Below, one piece after another: positions 54,061-62,337 of a DNA stretch of 64,000 nt (within the stretch, counting starts at the first letter, position 1; each line of letters opens with the position of its first letter). Made by a program: the position numbers and the translations under genes. The stretch spans positions 62,001-126,000 of the forward strand of contig JASGKO010000042.1 of assembly GCA_049840595.1 (NCBI GenBank), given 5' to 3'. This DNA is from JASGKO01 sp049840595 (GTDB lineage: Bacteria; Verrucomicrobiota; Verrucomicrobiia; Chthoniobacterales; Chthoniobacteraceae). A model generated the notes under the pieces. That model had not been told where the DNA came from, did no database searches, and saw nothing but the letters and a program-made list of their open reading frames with translations.

Positions 54061-54579
54061 TTATTGTCCAGTGGGTTCCTGATAATAGGGTGGAGAAAGG
54101 ACTTCGTTCAAGCGGTAGAGCGTGGACGCTACTGTGTCTTTGCCTTGGCACCACCTTTCCGAATCCTTCGGCGAATGGTCCGTCATGTAGTATTGGGCCG
54201 ATGCCGTGAAGCACACCAGCTGTCGTTGTACCTGATCCGGGTAGGTGTATGCGTCATGCAGCTAAAACCAGGTCACTGGCGAAATACTGGGGAACCACCT
54301 CTCCCCCAGCCTTGCCGGGCTGAGGGAGACTGGGTTAACAAATTCCACAGTACAAGGTGCGTTGTCATAGTATTTTGCTCCTAAAAGCACATGGTAGTCA
54401 TCGACTGCCCCATTCGCTCGGCGGCCAGGAATTGTTACCAAGGTCTGCAGCGAGGAAATTTGTCGCTTTCTCCACCCTAAAAGGTCCGGGCGGCCCGACT
54501 TCCAAAGCTCGTCCAAATGAGCCTCGAAGACCGCAGCAGCAATCTCGGGATCTGCCAGAGCAGGATGCATTACAGGCAT
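54061..54579 (-). CDS. Prokaryotic E2-like conjugating protein (in-frame TAG)
   Basis: 172 codons from ATG 54579, which has a perfect AGGAGGT 6 bases upstream. The fold reads as E2: a first helix AAAVFEAHLDELWKSGR, strands TLVTIPGRR and DDYHVLLGAKYYDNAPCTVE (YP..P.v.F-like), then WFPSISPVTWF, and RQLVCFTASAQYYMTDHSP containing the best candidate catalytic Cys. The last helices (DTVASTLYRLNEVLSPPYY) match E2-like proteins of Ubl operons. A TAG at 54262-54264 interrupts between WF and LHDAYTYP in the same frame. The downstream 66 codons are clearly homologous, so a base error or a recent nonsense mutation is likely. No stop separates it from the Ubl. Confidence 0.65.
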
Positions 54580-55297
54580 GACCGCACCTCCTGTTCCACT
54601 GGCGAACAACCAGACGAGGCAAGCGCAGTGACCAGCCGACACATATTCCCGAACCGTAAGATTCTTGAATTCAAACACGCTGCTGTTACCCACCTCGCAA
54701 CGCAACCGGTCATCACCTTTCGGCTCAACCTTGAAGCGATCGTAAATGCGTGAGATTACGTCTTCGATCTTCTCGTTAGGGAAGGCGGCGATTTTGATAA
54801 TTTTGCCGTTGTCTTCATTTACGACCGTGATTTCGATCCCCATTTCGATCCGGAATTTTTCGATTCCCTCCTTCGAAAGGTCTGCCTTCTCTCCGACTGC
54901 CAGAACGCGGGCAGCCGCATTTTCTCTCTCAAGCAAGACTCGTGCGTTTGCACCCACATCAGCAATCCTCCGGATCGTGGCCTCGGGTCACAAACGGCGC
55001 TCCCCAATCCTGCCGCTGGCCTTCAACCTCAAATCGGTAAGAGCGATCGGCCAAAAATGTGAAAAATTCGGTGATTTGATGAGGTTCGAGGTGGAAGTGA
55101 TTGTCGATGCCGACGTCGTGCATGCCTTGTTCACGATCCAGGATGAAAACGAGGAAGTCTTCAACAGGATGCCGTTGGGCAAGCTCAAGAACCCGCCTTC
55201 CGGTCTTTGGGTTTTCATTTGGGTATTTGTTTCCGTCGATGACGATAAACGCGGGCTCACCAACCGGAGCACCCTCGGTCTTATTTTCAGTGGTCAT
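54580..55297 (-). CDS. Multi-ubiquitin-like modifier with three beta-grasp repeats and Gly-Gly end
   Basis: About 238 residues from ATG 55297. Repeat 1 (about 17-88) has FIVIDGNKYPNENPKTGRRV. Repeat 2 (about 88-150) has YRFEVEGQRQDWGAPFVT, then IRRIADVGANARVLLERE and KADLSKEGIEKFRI. Repeat 3 (about 154-238) has IEITVVNEDNGKIIKIAAFP and ends VWLFASGTGGA. The first two match the bacterial multi-ubiquitin domain; the third ends in the Gly-Gly expected of a conjugatable Ubl. One extra C near 54986 splits the frame inside repeat 2; deleting it gives FVTEATIRR. No stop follows TGGA before the E2-like ATG, so the two are in one open frame. It is the likely modifier of the whole system. Confidence 0.7.
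54586..54592 (-). promoter_or_regulatory. Shine-Dalgarno that defines the E2-like start
   Basis: AGGAGGT on the minus strand, 6 bases before ATG 54579. It overlaps the codons for Gly-Gly of the Ubl tail. It argues that the E2-like protein is made separately even though the Ubl frame runs through. Confidence 0.7.
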
Positions 55298-55367
55298 TGT
55301 AATGATAGTGGTTGTGTTTTTCGAGCCCCCAGAGCCCGATTCATTGGTTGCTGGTTTTACTGTGCAT

Positions 55368-55384
55368 GTACATTTAACTTGTAC
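55368..55384. promoter_or_regulatory. Candidate operator between the Ubl operon and XRE/ImmA
   Basis: GTACA at 55368-55372 and TGTAC at 55380-55384 form an inverted repeat with a 7-base AT-rich centre. Immediately beside it, on the minus strand, is TTGACG (55384-55389), a possible -35 box for the Ubl operon. The divergent XRE regulator is the natural candidate to bind here. Suggestive only. Confidence 0.3.
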
Positions 55385-55498
55385 GTCAAATCCATTTATT
55401 GTCCGATTTGCAAACGTGTCCAAATAGACAGCTTCCTTCTCTGTGGCGCGCCACATTTTGCTTGCAACTGAGGCAGTTTGGAGGTTATTTGAATTGCC

Positions 55499-55837
55499 GT
55501 GAACAAGGACCAACGCCAAATTTATAAACACCTTGGATCGAGAATTAAGGCCCTCAGAGCTGACAAATTCTCTCAAGATCAACTCGCCCAAGCTGTTGAT
55601 CTCACAAGAACATCGATTGTGAATATCGAGGCGGGACGGCAAAAGTTACTCGTACACAATTTGTTCATGATTGCCGACGCGCTTGGTGTTCAACCAAGTG
55701 ACATACTTTGTTTTAATGAGCCTTTAGGACAGAATCTTCCTGACTTCCAAGCGATCGAATTTCCGGGTAAAGGGGAGGAAGTAAATCTCTGGATTCAGCG
55801 AGGCGTTACTAAAGCTATGCAATCTCAACTTTCCTGA
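55499..55837 (+). CDS. XRE-family regulator divergent from the Ubl operon
   Basis: 112 residues starting with GTG, preceded by GGAGG. The HTH_3 domain (about 9-67) reads LGSRIKALRADKFSQDQLAQ, AVDLTRTSIVNIEAGRQKLL, MIADALGVQPSDILCF. Its stop overlaps the ATG of the ImmA-type peptidase (TGATG). XRE-ImmA pairs commonly act as a repressor and its inducible protease. Here the pair faces the Ubl operon's promoter. Confidence 0.85.
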   Translation: MNKDQRQIYKHLGSRIKALRADKFSQDQLAQAVDLTRTSIVNIEAGRQKLLVHNLFMIADALGVQPSDILCFNEPLGQNLPDFQAIEFPGKGEEVNLWIQRGVTKAMQSQLS

Positions 55838-56361
55838 TGATTCATCGGAAAATTATAAGGAGGAAGGCGTTTGAGCTTCTTGAGTCTGCTTGTGGACTGG
55901 GGCCGAGCGTTGATGTTAGAGCCTTGGCGGTATTCAGTGGCGTGAAGGTTGTCGAGGAACCTATAGAGAAGGACGACTTTTCCGGCTTTCTGTTCCGGCC
56001 AAAGGATGGTCCTCCTGTGATCGGTGTAAAAGCGCGTCATGCTGTGACGAGGAAGCGCTTCACAATCGCGCACGAGTTGGGGCACTTTATTTTACACTCA
56101 ACCGAAGAGGTTCACGTTGACGAAGCCGTATTGCAAATGCGCGACTCACGCGCCAGCGAAGGAGTCTACGTCAAAGAAATCGAAGCAAATTTTTTTGCCG
56201 CTGAATTGTTGATGCCTCAGGATTTTCTAGAGCGCGATGTAGCGAGGTTGGATCTTCACGCAGACGACGATAAGGCGATTGCGTTGTTGGCAAAAAGGTA
56301 TGTCGTGAGTCCTCAAGCAATGGCCATACGTCTTAGCAGCCTCGAACTTTTTCTAATCTAG
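55837..56361 (+). CDS. ImmA/IrrE-family metallopeptidase
   Basis: 174 residues with the zinc motif HELGHFILHS and a following EIEANFFAAELLMP (third-ligand Glu helix). The N-terminal part starts IIRRKAFELLESACGLGPSV. Such proteases cleave a partner XRE repressor, inducing the controlled genes upon DNA damage or phage signals. It is translationally coupled to the XRE gene. It ends 5 bases before the stop of the convergent integrase gene. Confidence 0.88.
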   Translation: MIHRKIIRRKAFELLESACGLGPSVDVRALAVFSGVKVVEEPIEKDDFSGFLFRPKDGPPVIGVKARHAVTRKRFTIAHELGHFILHSTEEVHVDEAVLQMRDSRASEGVYVKEIEANFFAAELLMPQDFLERDVARLDLHADDDKAIALLAKRYVVSPQAMAIRLSSLELFLI

Positions 56362-56366
56362 GCAAG

Positions 56367-57362
56367 CTAGTAGCTAATCTTGAAAGTGGGCGATTCCTCT
56401 GGCTTCATCCTTCGCCGGTCGTAAAGCCGCGTTGTGGAAATGCTCGCAGTGCCCAAGCCACTCCTGAACTTTCGCTATATCCGCTTCATGGTCGAGCGCG
56501 TTGGTCGCTGCCGTGGCGCGCAGGCCGTGCACGCAAATGGCCTGCGGCTCCAGGCCAATCTGCCTTGCGTACTTCCGCACGACGTTTTTGTAGACGGCGT
56601 TGCCGGTCAGAGGACGCGCTGGTTGAAACGATGTACCAACACTGACCCGCTGGAATAGCGGTGCATCAGGTTCATTCATGTGGCCGGCGCGCTCCAGATA
56701 TTCATCAATGCGCTGGGATGTTTGCGGATGGACCGGGATGAACCGGATTTTCCGACCCTTGCCCTTTACCCGCAGATGGGCCACGCCGCGGCGGGCTTCC
56801 AGGTCACCTACACGCAAACTGCAAAGTTCAGCCCTGCGGAGCCCATGGAAGAGCAGGGCAGACAATATTGCCCGATCGCGCAGCCCTTTCAGCGTGTCGG
56901 ACGGCGGCGCATCCAGGATAGCCTTCGCATCCTCGTCGCCAAGTGCCGGGGACTTACCTTCATGCGAACCGATCTTCGGGCGTTTAACGCCATCCACCGG
57001 ATTGAAAAGCACTGCATTTCTATCACATAGATAGTCGTAGAGGGACGCTATGGCCGAGAGTTTCCGCCGAATGGTTGCAGGTTCCAGCCCCCGGCTCTCA
57101 AGCTGTTTGCGCCAAGCGATAACATGTGCCCGCTTTACCGCCCTAAATTCTGCGACGGCAACGATACCGACAAACTGCCGGAAATCCCGCACGTCGTTTT
57201 CGTAAGCGACACGCGTGTTTTCATTCTCGATGTTCGCGAACCATTCCAGTTCCGGGGAACATCTGAAAGGGATTGAAACTCTGATGATGTCAGAACCCGT
57301 GACGTTGCCTGTGTCACGACTTGGGTGTCTGCGCTTCCCTTGTTACCTTCATCCGACGTCAA
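56367..57362 (-). CDS. Tyrosine recombinase/integrase (two frameshifts)
   Basis: About 331 residues after repair. The SAM-like N-terminal domain is ELEWFANIENENTRVAYEND through IRRKLSAIASLYDYLCDRNA. The catalytic domain shows Arg in HGLRRAELCSLR, Lys in VKGKGRKIRFIPV, H-x-x-R in CVHGLRATAATNALDHEADI, His in EWLGH, and the nucleophile Tyr in STTRLYDRRR. The Tyr lies in another frame because of an extra T near 56448; a missing C near 57256 splits the N-terminus. It is the probable integrase of the tRNA-Thr island. The TTG at 57362 is the earliest start. It follows the VapC-like gene by 9 bases. Confidence 0.82.
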
Positions 57363-57371
57363 AGCCTTACC

Positions 57372-57803
57372 TTACTCCAATATTGTTACACCCTCAGCAA
57401 GAGCGGCCTGCTGCAGCTTGCGGTCATGTGTAGCCAATGGAAGGCCCTTCGAGGCTGCAAGAAGCAAGTAGGCGGTATCGTATGCGGAGAGCGCGTGCTT
57501 TTTCATAATCCTTGGAGCATCCTTCGCCAGGGTGCCAAGGCTTTGCGGGTGAACCTTCAAAGACATTTGCATCAATCCCTCAAAGAACTCATGCAGGTCA
57601 CTGTCCGAGAGCTTAGTTCCGTTTCTCGGCCCGCGAAGCAGCACATTGACCATTTCTATCGGCCACAAGGCAGGAACGTGTGCCGTGGCCGCGCCTGAGA
57701 GCAAGCTCGTAAATGTGCTCCGGGAAATCGCACTGCTTTCATCCGCAAACGCCCACGCCAAGGCGACAGAAGCGTCTATAACAAATTCCGGAACCCCTAC
57801 CAT
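57372..57803 (-). CDS. PIN-domain toxin (VapC-like)
   Basis: 143 residues with the PIN acidic quartet: Asp in EFVIDASVALAWAF, Glu in LWPIEMVNVL, Asp in SAYDTAYLLLA and Asp in LATHDRKL. VapC toxins are Mg-dependent RNases. Its start overlaps the antitoxin-like gene by 7 bases. As toxin of an island-borne pair it may stabilise the element. Confidence 0.85.
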   Translation of the reverse strand: MVGVPEFVIDASVALAWAFADESSAISRSTFTSLLSGAATAHVPALWPIEMVNVLLRGPRNGTKLSDSDLHEFFEGLMQMSLKVHPQSLGTLAKDAPRIMKKHALSAYDTAYLLLAASKGLPLATHDRKLQQAALAEGVTILE

Positions 57804-58045
57804 TTATGACCGTCATGAATGACGTCATTTAGACTCCGATCACCGCGATTGAGTTTGAAATCCTTGCTCCGCTCCAACCAAGCCTGTCCCCAATTTCGGA
57901 GCCTTTGCGTTTTGTCTTCAGTAGCCTCTAGGTCCGGCATTATCTTCTCCAAGACAAAATCCTTGATGGTGATGCCTCGACCTGTCGTCAGAACCTTGAG
58001 CGCGTGATGTGTGCTATCAGGAATATCCAATGTCAATCTTCCCAT
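57797..58045 (-). CDS. Antitoxin of the PIN toxin (ribbon-helix-helix type)
   Basis: 82 residues. LTLDIPDSTHHALKVLTTGR followed by ITIKDFVLEKIMPDLEATED has the strand then two helices of a ribbon-helix-helix DNA-binding domain. The C-terminal half (WLERSKDFKLNRGDRSLNDV) would wrap the toxin. ATG 58045 has a strong AGGAGGT at 58051-58057. It is likely autoregulatory. Confidence 0.8.
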   Translation of the reverse strand: MGRLTLDIPDSTHHALKVLTTGRGITIKDFVLEKIMPDLEATEDKTQRLRNWGQAWLERSKDFKLNRGDRSLNDVIHDGHKW

Positions 58046-58381
58046 ACTGAACCTCCTCTTTCCTTAAATCAGCATTTTTACTCATCCTCAAAGCATCATA
58101 TCAGAATCACCGCGCATGTACAAGCACGATTTTGCAGACACCCTGAGTGGTATCTATAAAAAAGATTATAGATACTTAAGGCAGGAGTTTTGCCACTTCC
58201 AAAACCTTTGCACAGTGCAACTATTGTTAACATTGATTACGCTTAAATTAATGTTCGAGCGAGCATAGGTAGTCGCCCCATAAGGAGGAAAAAAACCCTA
58301 AATAACGAATGAGTAATCTCCTGCATTGGCTTGGTTTCAGTTCCTGCTAAAAACTATGACCAAACTCCACCACACGGCATC
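58046..58381. other. AT-rich divergent intergenic region with a hairpin
   Basis: About 336 bases. It contains the toxin-antitoxin promoter side and a perfect 9-bp hairpin GTATCTATA/TATAGATAC at 58150-58175 with an A-rich loop. The segment around 58220-58260 is very AT-rich and probably carries the nuclease gene's promoter. I see no gene. Confidence 0.45.
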
Positions 58382-59376
58382 ATGAAACGACTCACTTCAA
58401 TTTTATTGGCTTTGGCGTTGACTGCAATGAACTCCCAAGCGTGGGACAGCTTCGGACACATGGTAGTCGCAAGCGTCGCCTACGACAAACTTTCGCCCCC
58501 AACGAAGGCACGTGCAGATGCACTCATAGCGTTGAATCCCATGGTTCCTAAGTGGAAAACAAAGATTCCTCCGGTACGAGTGATGCAGACGCCAAAAAGA
58601 TGTTGTTCATGTTCGCCTCAACTTGGCCGGATGCAATTAAACCCATCGGGAGCTACGCCTTAACAAATCCCGACTCAACCTCGCAGCCCAAGAGCAAGTA
58701 CGTGGCAACGGGAGGTGATATAGCAGCAAATGACCCAAATGCTAAGGTGAACATGGGATATCAAGACGACGATGTACACAAATATTGGCATTTCGTAGAC
58801 TGTCCGTTTTCTACCGACACAACAGCACTCCCACCGATTCCAACGCCAAATGCCTTGGAACGCATTATTCTGTTTCGTTCAGTCCTGAAGTCGAACGCCG
58901 CAGATGACCTCAAATCCTATGATTTGGTTTGGCTGATTCACCTAGTAGGTGACGTTCATCAGCCTCTGCACTGCACGACTCGTTTCTCAGCGGCACTGCC
59001 AAAAGGTGACGCAGGTGGGAACGAAGAGGCTGTCGCTGGCGGTTTTGCCAAATCTCACGGAGACCATCTGCACACGTATTGGGACAGGATCTTGGGCCTA
59101 GATGCGGGCAAAAACTTGTTTGGGCGCATCGGCAACACGGTTAGCTCGCTTCCAATAACCAACCCTACAAAAGCCAATGACACTCACGTGAAGGATTGGG
59201 TTGGAGACAGCTTCCAAATTGCCAAAAGCTTCGTCTATCCAAACCTAACTTCGGAAAGCGATGGAACGATGATTATTTCCAAGACATACGAAGATCAAGC
59301 CCTAGTAATCGCGAAACAACAGGCCGCGCTGGCTGGTGCCCGTTTGGCGAAATTGATCAACGACAATTTGCGCTGA
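58382..59376 (+). CDS. Secreted S1/P1-type nuclease (one frameshift)
   Basis: About 331 residues. MKRLTSILLALALTAMNSQA is a signal peptide, and cleavage would expose WDSFGHMVVASVAYD. The N-terminal Trp is itself a zinc ligand in this family and His of GH a second. Other ligands appear in DDDVHKYWHFVDCP, WLIHLVGDVHQPLHC and KSHGDHLHTYWDRILG. These trinuclear-zinc enzymes degrade single-stranded nucleic acids outside the cytoplasm. One base is missing near 58550; restoring it reads PKVENKDSSGTSDADAKKML. Role here may be nutrient scavenging or defence against exogenous DNA. Confidence 0.88.
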
Positions 59377-59395
59377 ATCTCATTTACTCGTTAAC

Positions 59396-59812
59396 ATGAA
59401 CAAAGATATTCCCACAGATATTGCTGTGTGCCTCGTAAAATGGCCTCGCATCGCCGTGTGGTTACGACTTCTTTTCATTTTTCTCGTGCTTGTATCTGTA
59501 TCCTGTTCATTGGTGGTGACTACTTTTACCATGGAGCTCTCCCCTTTGGTCATTAAATGCTGCAGTTTTGCAGCAGCGCCTTCTCTCACTTTGCTCTCTA
59601 GCATGGATATCGCAGGCAAAGCGAACCGCGTCAGAACCGCCCTTCGACAACTCACCGCAGCCAGGCTGCGCTTCGAAACTGAAGAAAGCTTCTCTGCGCG
59701 GCAGCTTATAAGTGCATATGCAGCTGCAGAGGCTGTTATCGGCGACGTAAACTATATTCCCCAGAACACGGCCGACGACGCTGGTGGGGGTGCATCACCT
59801 CGCTTGCAGTAG
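59396..59812 (+). CDS. Two-helix membrane protein, possibly SLATT-like
   Basis: 138 residues. Hydrophobic helices lie at about 24-42 (LLFIFLVLVSVSCSLVV) and about 52-70, followed by a cytosolic helical tail: GKANRVRTALRQLTAARLRF, ISAYAAAEAVIGDVNYIP. Two membrane helices plus this kind of tail recall SLATT-type proteins, which are pore-forming effectors in nucleotide-signalling defence systems. The match is by eye and weak. It starts 19 bases after the nuclease stop and may be co-transcribed with it. Confidence 0.45.
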   Translation: MNKDIPTDIAVCLVKWPRIAVWLRLLFIFLVLVSVSCSLVVTTFTMELSPLVIKCCSFAAAPSLTLLSSMDIAGKANRVRTALRQLTAARLRFETEESFSARQLISAYAAAEAVIGDVNYIPQNTADDAGGGASPRLQ

Positions 59813-59920
59813 CCCCCTGCAAGAAGGCTTCGATTTAGATTGCGATCATATGTGGTAACAAGCACCATGAGATGAATAGAGTGGGAGGGGAGCGGTGGCA
59901 ACAGGGCATGGGAACAAGAT

Positions 59921-61801
59921 ATGAAAAGATACATTTTAGCATGCACAATTCTGGTCGGGTCTTTCAGCTTTCCTTATGATTGCAGCGCTGGACCAACTAA
60001 CGGTTCATACCCGACACCTAGTCCTTCACCCGCTTCTAAGCAGGCACGGGTTCGAGACACTTATTACGACAAAACGTCAGAGCAAAGGGGAAGCCTTCAG
60101 TTGCCCGAAAAGTATGGGGATCAGTATGCTTTTGCGGATGATGATCTAACGCCAGTCCCGCTGGATAAAAGCATACCCGCGCAACTCACCTTTACGGAAA
60201 TCAAAGTCAATGAACTGCCAGAACTGGTCGATGAAGCACTCCGACGTAATCCCCTAACACACCAAGCATGGGAAACGGCGAACACCCAAGCATATGCACT
60301 TCTGGCTTCCAAGAGTCAATTTTACCCTACTCTGACAATCAACGGAACAGCGACACCTGAATACTCATCAGCCCTGAGTTCAAAGGACAACGATTACCAC
60401 CGGCAGGGCATCGCCAAGTATGGCCCCCAAGCCAAGCTGTCCTGGACACTATTCGATTTTGGAGGGCGGTCAGCGAACATTCGTGCGGCCCGTTTGAACC
60501 TTTTGGCTTCCGAATTTGGAATTGACCAAAACTTGCAGGTGGTTGCGCTGACTGTAATCAAAAACTATTACGCATATTGCTCCGCGTGCTGGAGCATTGC
60601 TTTTCTTGACGAACAACAAAAAATCCTTGGTGGAGTGGATGCGCAAAAAAACGCGGTCGATGAGGCTGATAAGCGATTTGGTATAGAGATTGAAAGTTTG
60701 AGATTACAGGCCTCATTGCCACTCCCAATCCCCGCTTATCATTCGCTTTTCGCACTGTCAGCACCAGTGCAAGATTTGATTCCCAAAAAGCAGCTCGGTA
60801 GGATTGAAGGATTAGAAATTGCCCGCAACAAAGCGAAGGTCAGCCAAGCCGCCTTTGTCCAGTTGTTAAGTTTCAGCGATTATAAGTCCCAGTATGCAAA
60901 ATCCGTGGCGCGCGAAATCCAAGCAAACGCCCGGGCACAGTTGCTTGCGAGTATCGGTGTTTCTGCAACTGACAAAGTCAAAATCGATGTCGGAGCAATT
61001 CCCATGGATTTAGATCCAGGGGTTATACCTGAAAAAAGCGAGCCAGCCCTGATTCTATATGCACTCAATCATCGCCCCGATGTAGCCAATGCATATGCTC
61101 TTTCTTTGGCCGCAGCAGAAAAGGTCACTGCCGCCCAATCGAATATTTATCCCAGCATGTCCTTGTCGCTGACGGCAGGCCCCACCGAAGGCCAGACGTG
61201 GGATAAAGCTCTGATGGCACACACAACGCATTCCATCGGACGGTCAGATGATGTTACCGCTCAGTTCACCATCTCAATGACCGCGTTTGATGGGGGAAAT
61301 TTATATAACCTCTACCAAGCGGCCAAAGCGGCAGCAGCGTCATCGTCAGCAAATTTAGATAATTCCAGGCTTTCTGCCATTGCTGACGTGGCGGTATCAT
61401 TTCAAACATATAAATATTCGGTTGAGCAAATGAAGCTGCTGTATCAGATGAATGATGCAGCCAAGGGAGAGATTCAAAATGCAAAAGACCTTAAAGCAAA
61501 GCTAGCGAAGGACCTTGCGAATGGCGTGACAACTGTGGACCAAGAGGAGGAAAAGCAATCCGCATCGGTCACGATCGCCAAAGCAACCGATGACGCCACT
61601 ACTGTCTCGCAAGCGCTTCCACAGGCGGTAAGCTTAGTTTACGTCAGCGCGTTTGCACTTGAAAACTCACTTGGGCGCCTGCGCCTCTATGTCGATGGCG
61701 GTGGCTCGGATGGCAGAAGTATCGGTACGCCGGGGACCGGCATTGCATCAGTCTCAAAGGGAGCCAGCGACCGAACCAAAAAGCAAAATATGTCAAAGTG
61801 A
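59921..61801 (+). CDS. TolC-family outer membrane protein
   Basis: 626 residues, longer than the usual 450-500. Residues 1-23 are a signal peptide ending CSAG. A Ser/Pro-rich stretch follows to about 60. The outer-membrane efflux repeats then show LPELVDEALRRNPLTHQAWE, SQFYPTLTINGTATPEYSS, WTLFDFGGRSANIRAARLN and, in the second half, NHRPDVANAYALSLAAAEKV, SNIYPSMSLSLTAG and FDGGNLYNLYQAA. It would form the outer-membrane channel of a type I secretion or efflux system, but no inner-membrane partner is in view. Confidence 0.8.
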   Translation: MKRYILACTILVGSFSFPYDCSAGPTNGSYPTPSPSPASKQARVRDTYYDKTSEQRGSLQLPEKYGDQYAFADDDLTPVPLDKSIPAQLTFTEIKVNELPELVDEALRRNPLTHQAWETANTQAYALLASKSQFYPTLTINGTATPEYSSALSSKDNDYHRQGIAKYGPQAKLSWTLFDFGGRSANIRAARLNLLASEFGIDQNLQVVALTVIKNYYAYCSACWSIAFLDEQQKILGGVDAQKNAVDEADKRFGIEIESLRLQASLPLPIPAYHSLFALSAPVQDLIPKKQLGRIEGLEIARNKAKVSQAAFVQLLSFSDYKSQYAKSVAREIQANARAQLLASIGVSATDKVKIDVGAIPMDLDPGVIPEKSEPALILYALNHRPDVANAYALSLAAAEKVTAAQSNIYPSMSLSLTAGPTEGQTWDKALMAHTTHSIGRSDDVTAQFTISMTAFDGGNLYNLYQAAKAAAASSSANLDNSRLSAIADVAVSFQTYKYSVEQMKLLYQMNDAAKGEIQNAKDLKAKLAKDLANGVTTVDQEEEKQSASVTIAKATDDATTVSQALPQAVSLVYVSAFALENSLGRLRLYVDGGGSDGRSIGTPGTGIASVSKGASDRTKKQNMSK

Positions 61802-61936
61802 AAGAGCTTCCATTGAGCATTCCCTAATTTGCAATCAGACTAATTTGGACCCTAATCCTTCGTCAGAGAAATTTCATGCGCGATGGCGGTTCTGAAATTA
61901 CATCGCCAAACCGTGGCATGATACTAGGAATCGAAC

Positions 61937-62301
61937 ATGAGCATTTCCCTTCAACAAGGCGGCAACCTCGCCAGGCTCTCAAATGTGATTTACCACCAGG
62001 CGGAAGGCTTTGAGGAATCAAACGTCGCGTATGCAACAGAAGAGGCAATTTCTGCTGAATCTGATGCCGCCCTCGCCTCCGGACCGGCAACGATACTACA
62101 CGATGAGAAATCGTATTCTGTCCTCATCACTGTGGTTGATACCGATGTTAGAAAGAACTAGGAGATGTATCTCCTAGCGAGGATGAGCCGGCCTGCTGCA
62201 TCGAAATCGGATGTGACGACGGTATCGCTAGATTGGCCTTGGCGCTTGGCTTGCTAGATGATTTGAACCCCGACCAGATTCGCGCTTTGGTGCACGACTG
62301 A
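61937..62301 (+). CDS. Small uncharacterised protein (probable frameshift)
   Basis: The first frame gives 74 residues (MSISLQQGGNLARLSNVIYH ... SYSVLITVVDTDVRKN). In another frame directly after it lies a coding-like tail, PACCIEIGCDDGIARLALAL then GLLDDLNPDQIRALVHD and TGA at 62299-62301. One base missing near 62154 would join them into about 121 residues. AGGAATC lies ahead of the ATG. No family recognised. The repair is inferred from composition only, so the boundary is uncertain. Confidence 0.45.
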
Positions 62302-62337
62302 GGCTGGGATTGAACGGCTCTTACGATGACCGTTCCC

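Noticed and set aside
54262..54264. UAG recoding (pyrrolysine or readthrough) in the E2-like gene
   Set aside because: No other gene in the window uses in-frame UAG, and the region is full of sequence errors, so recoding is not supported.
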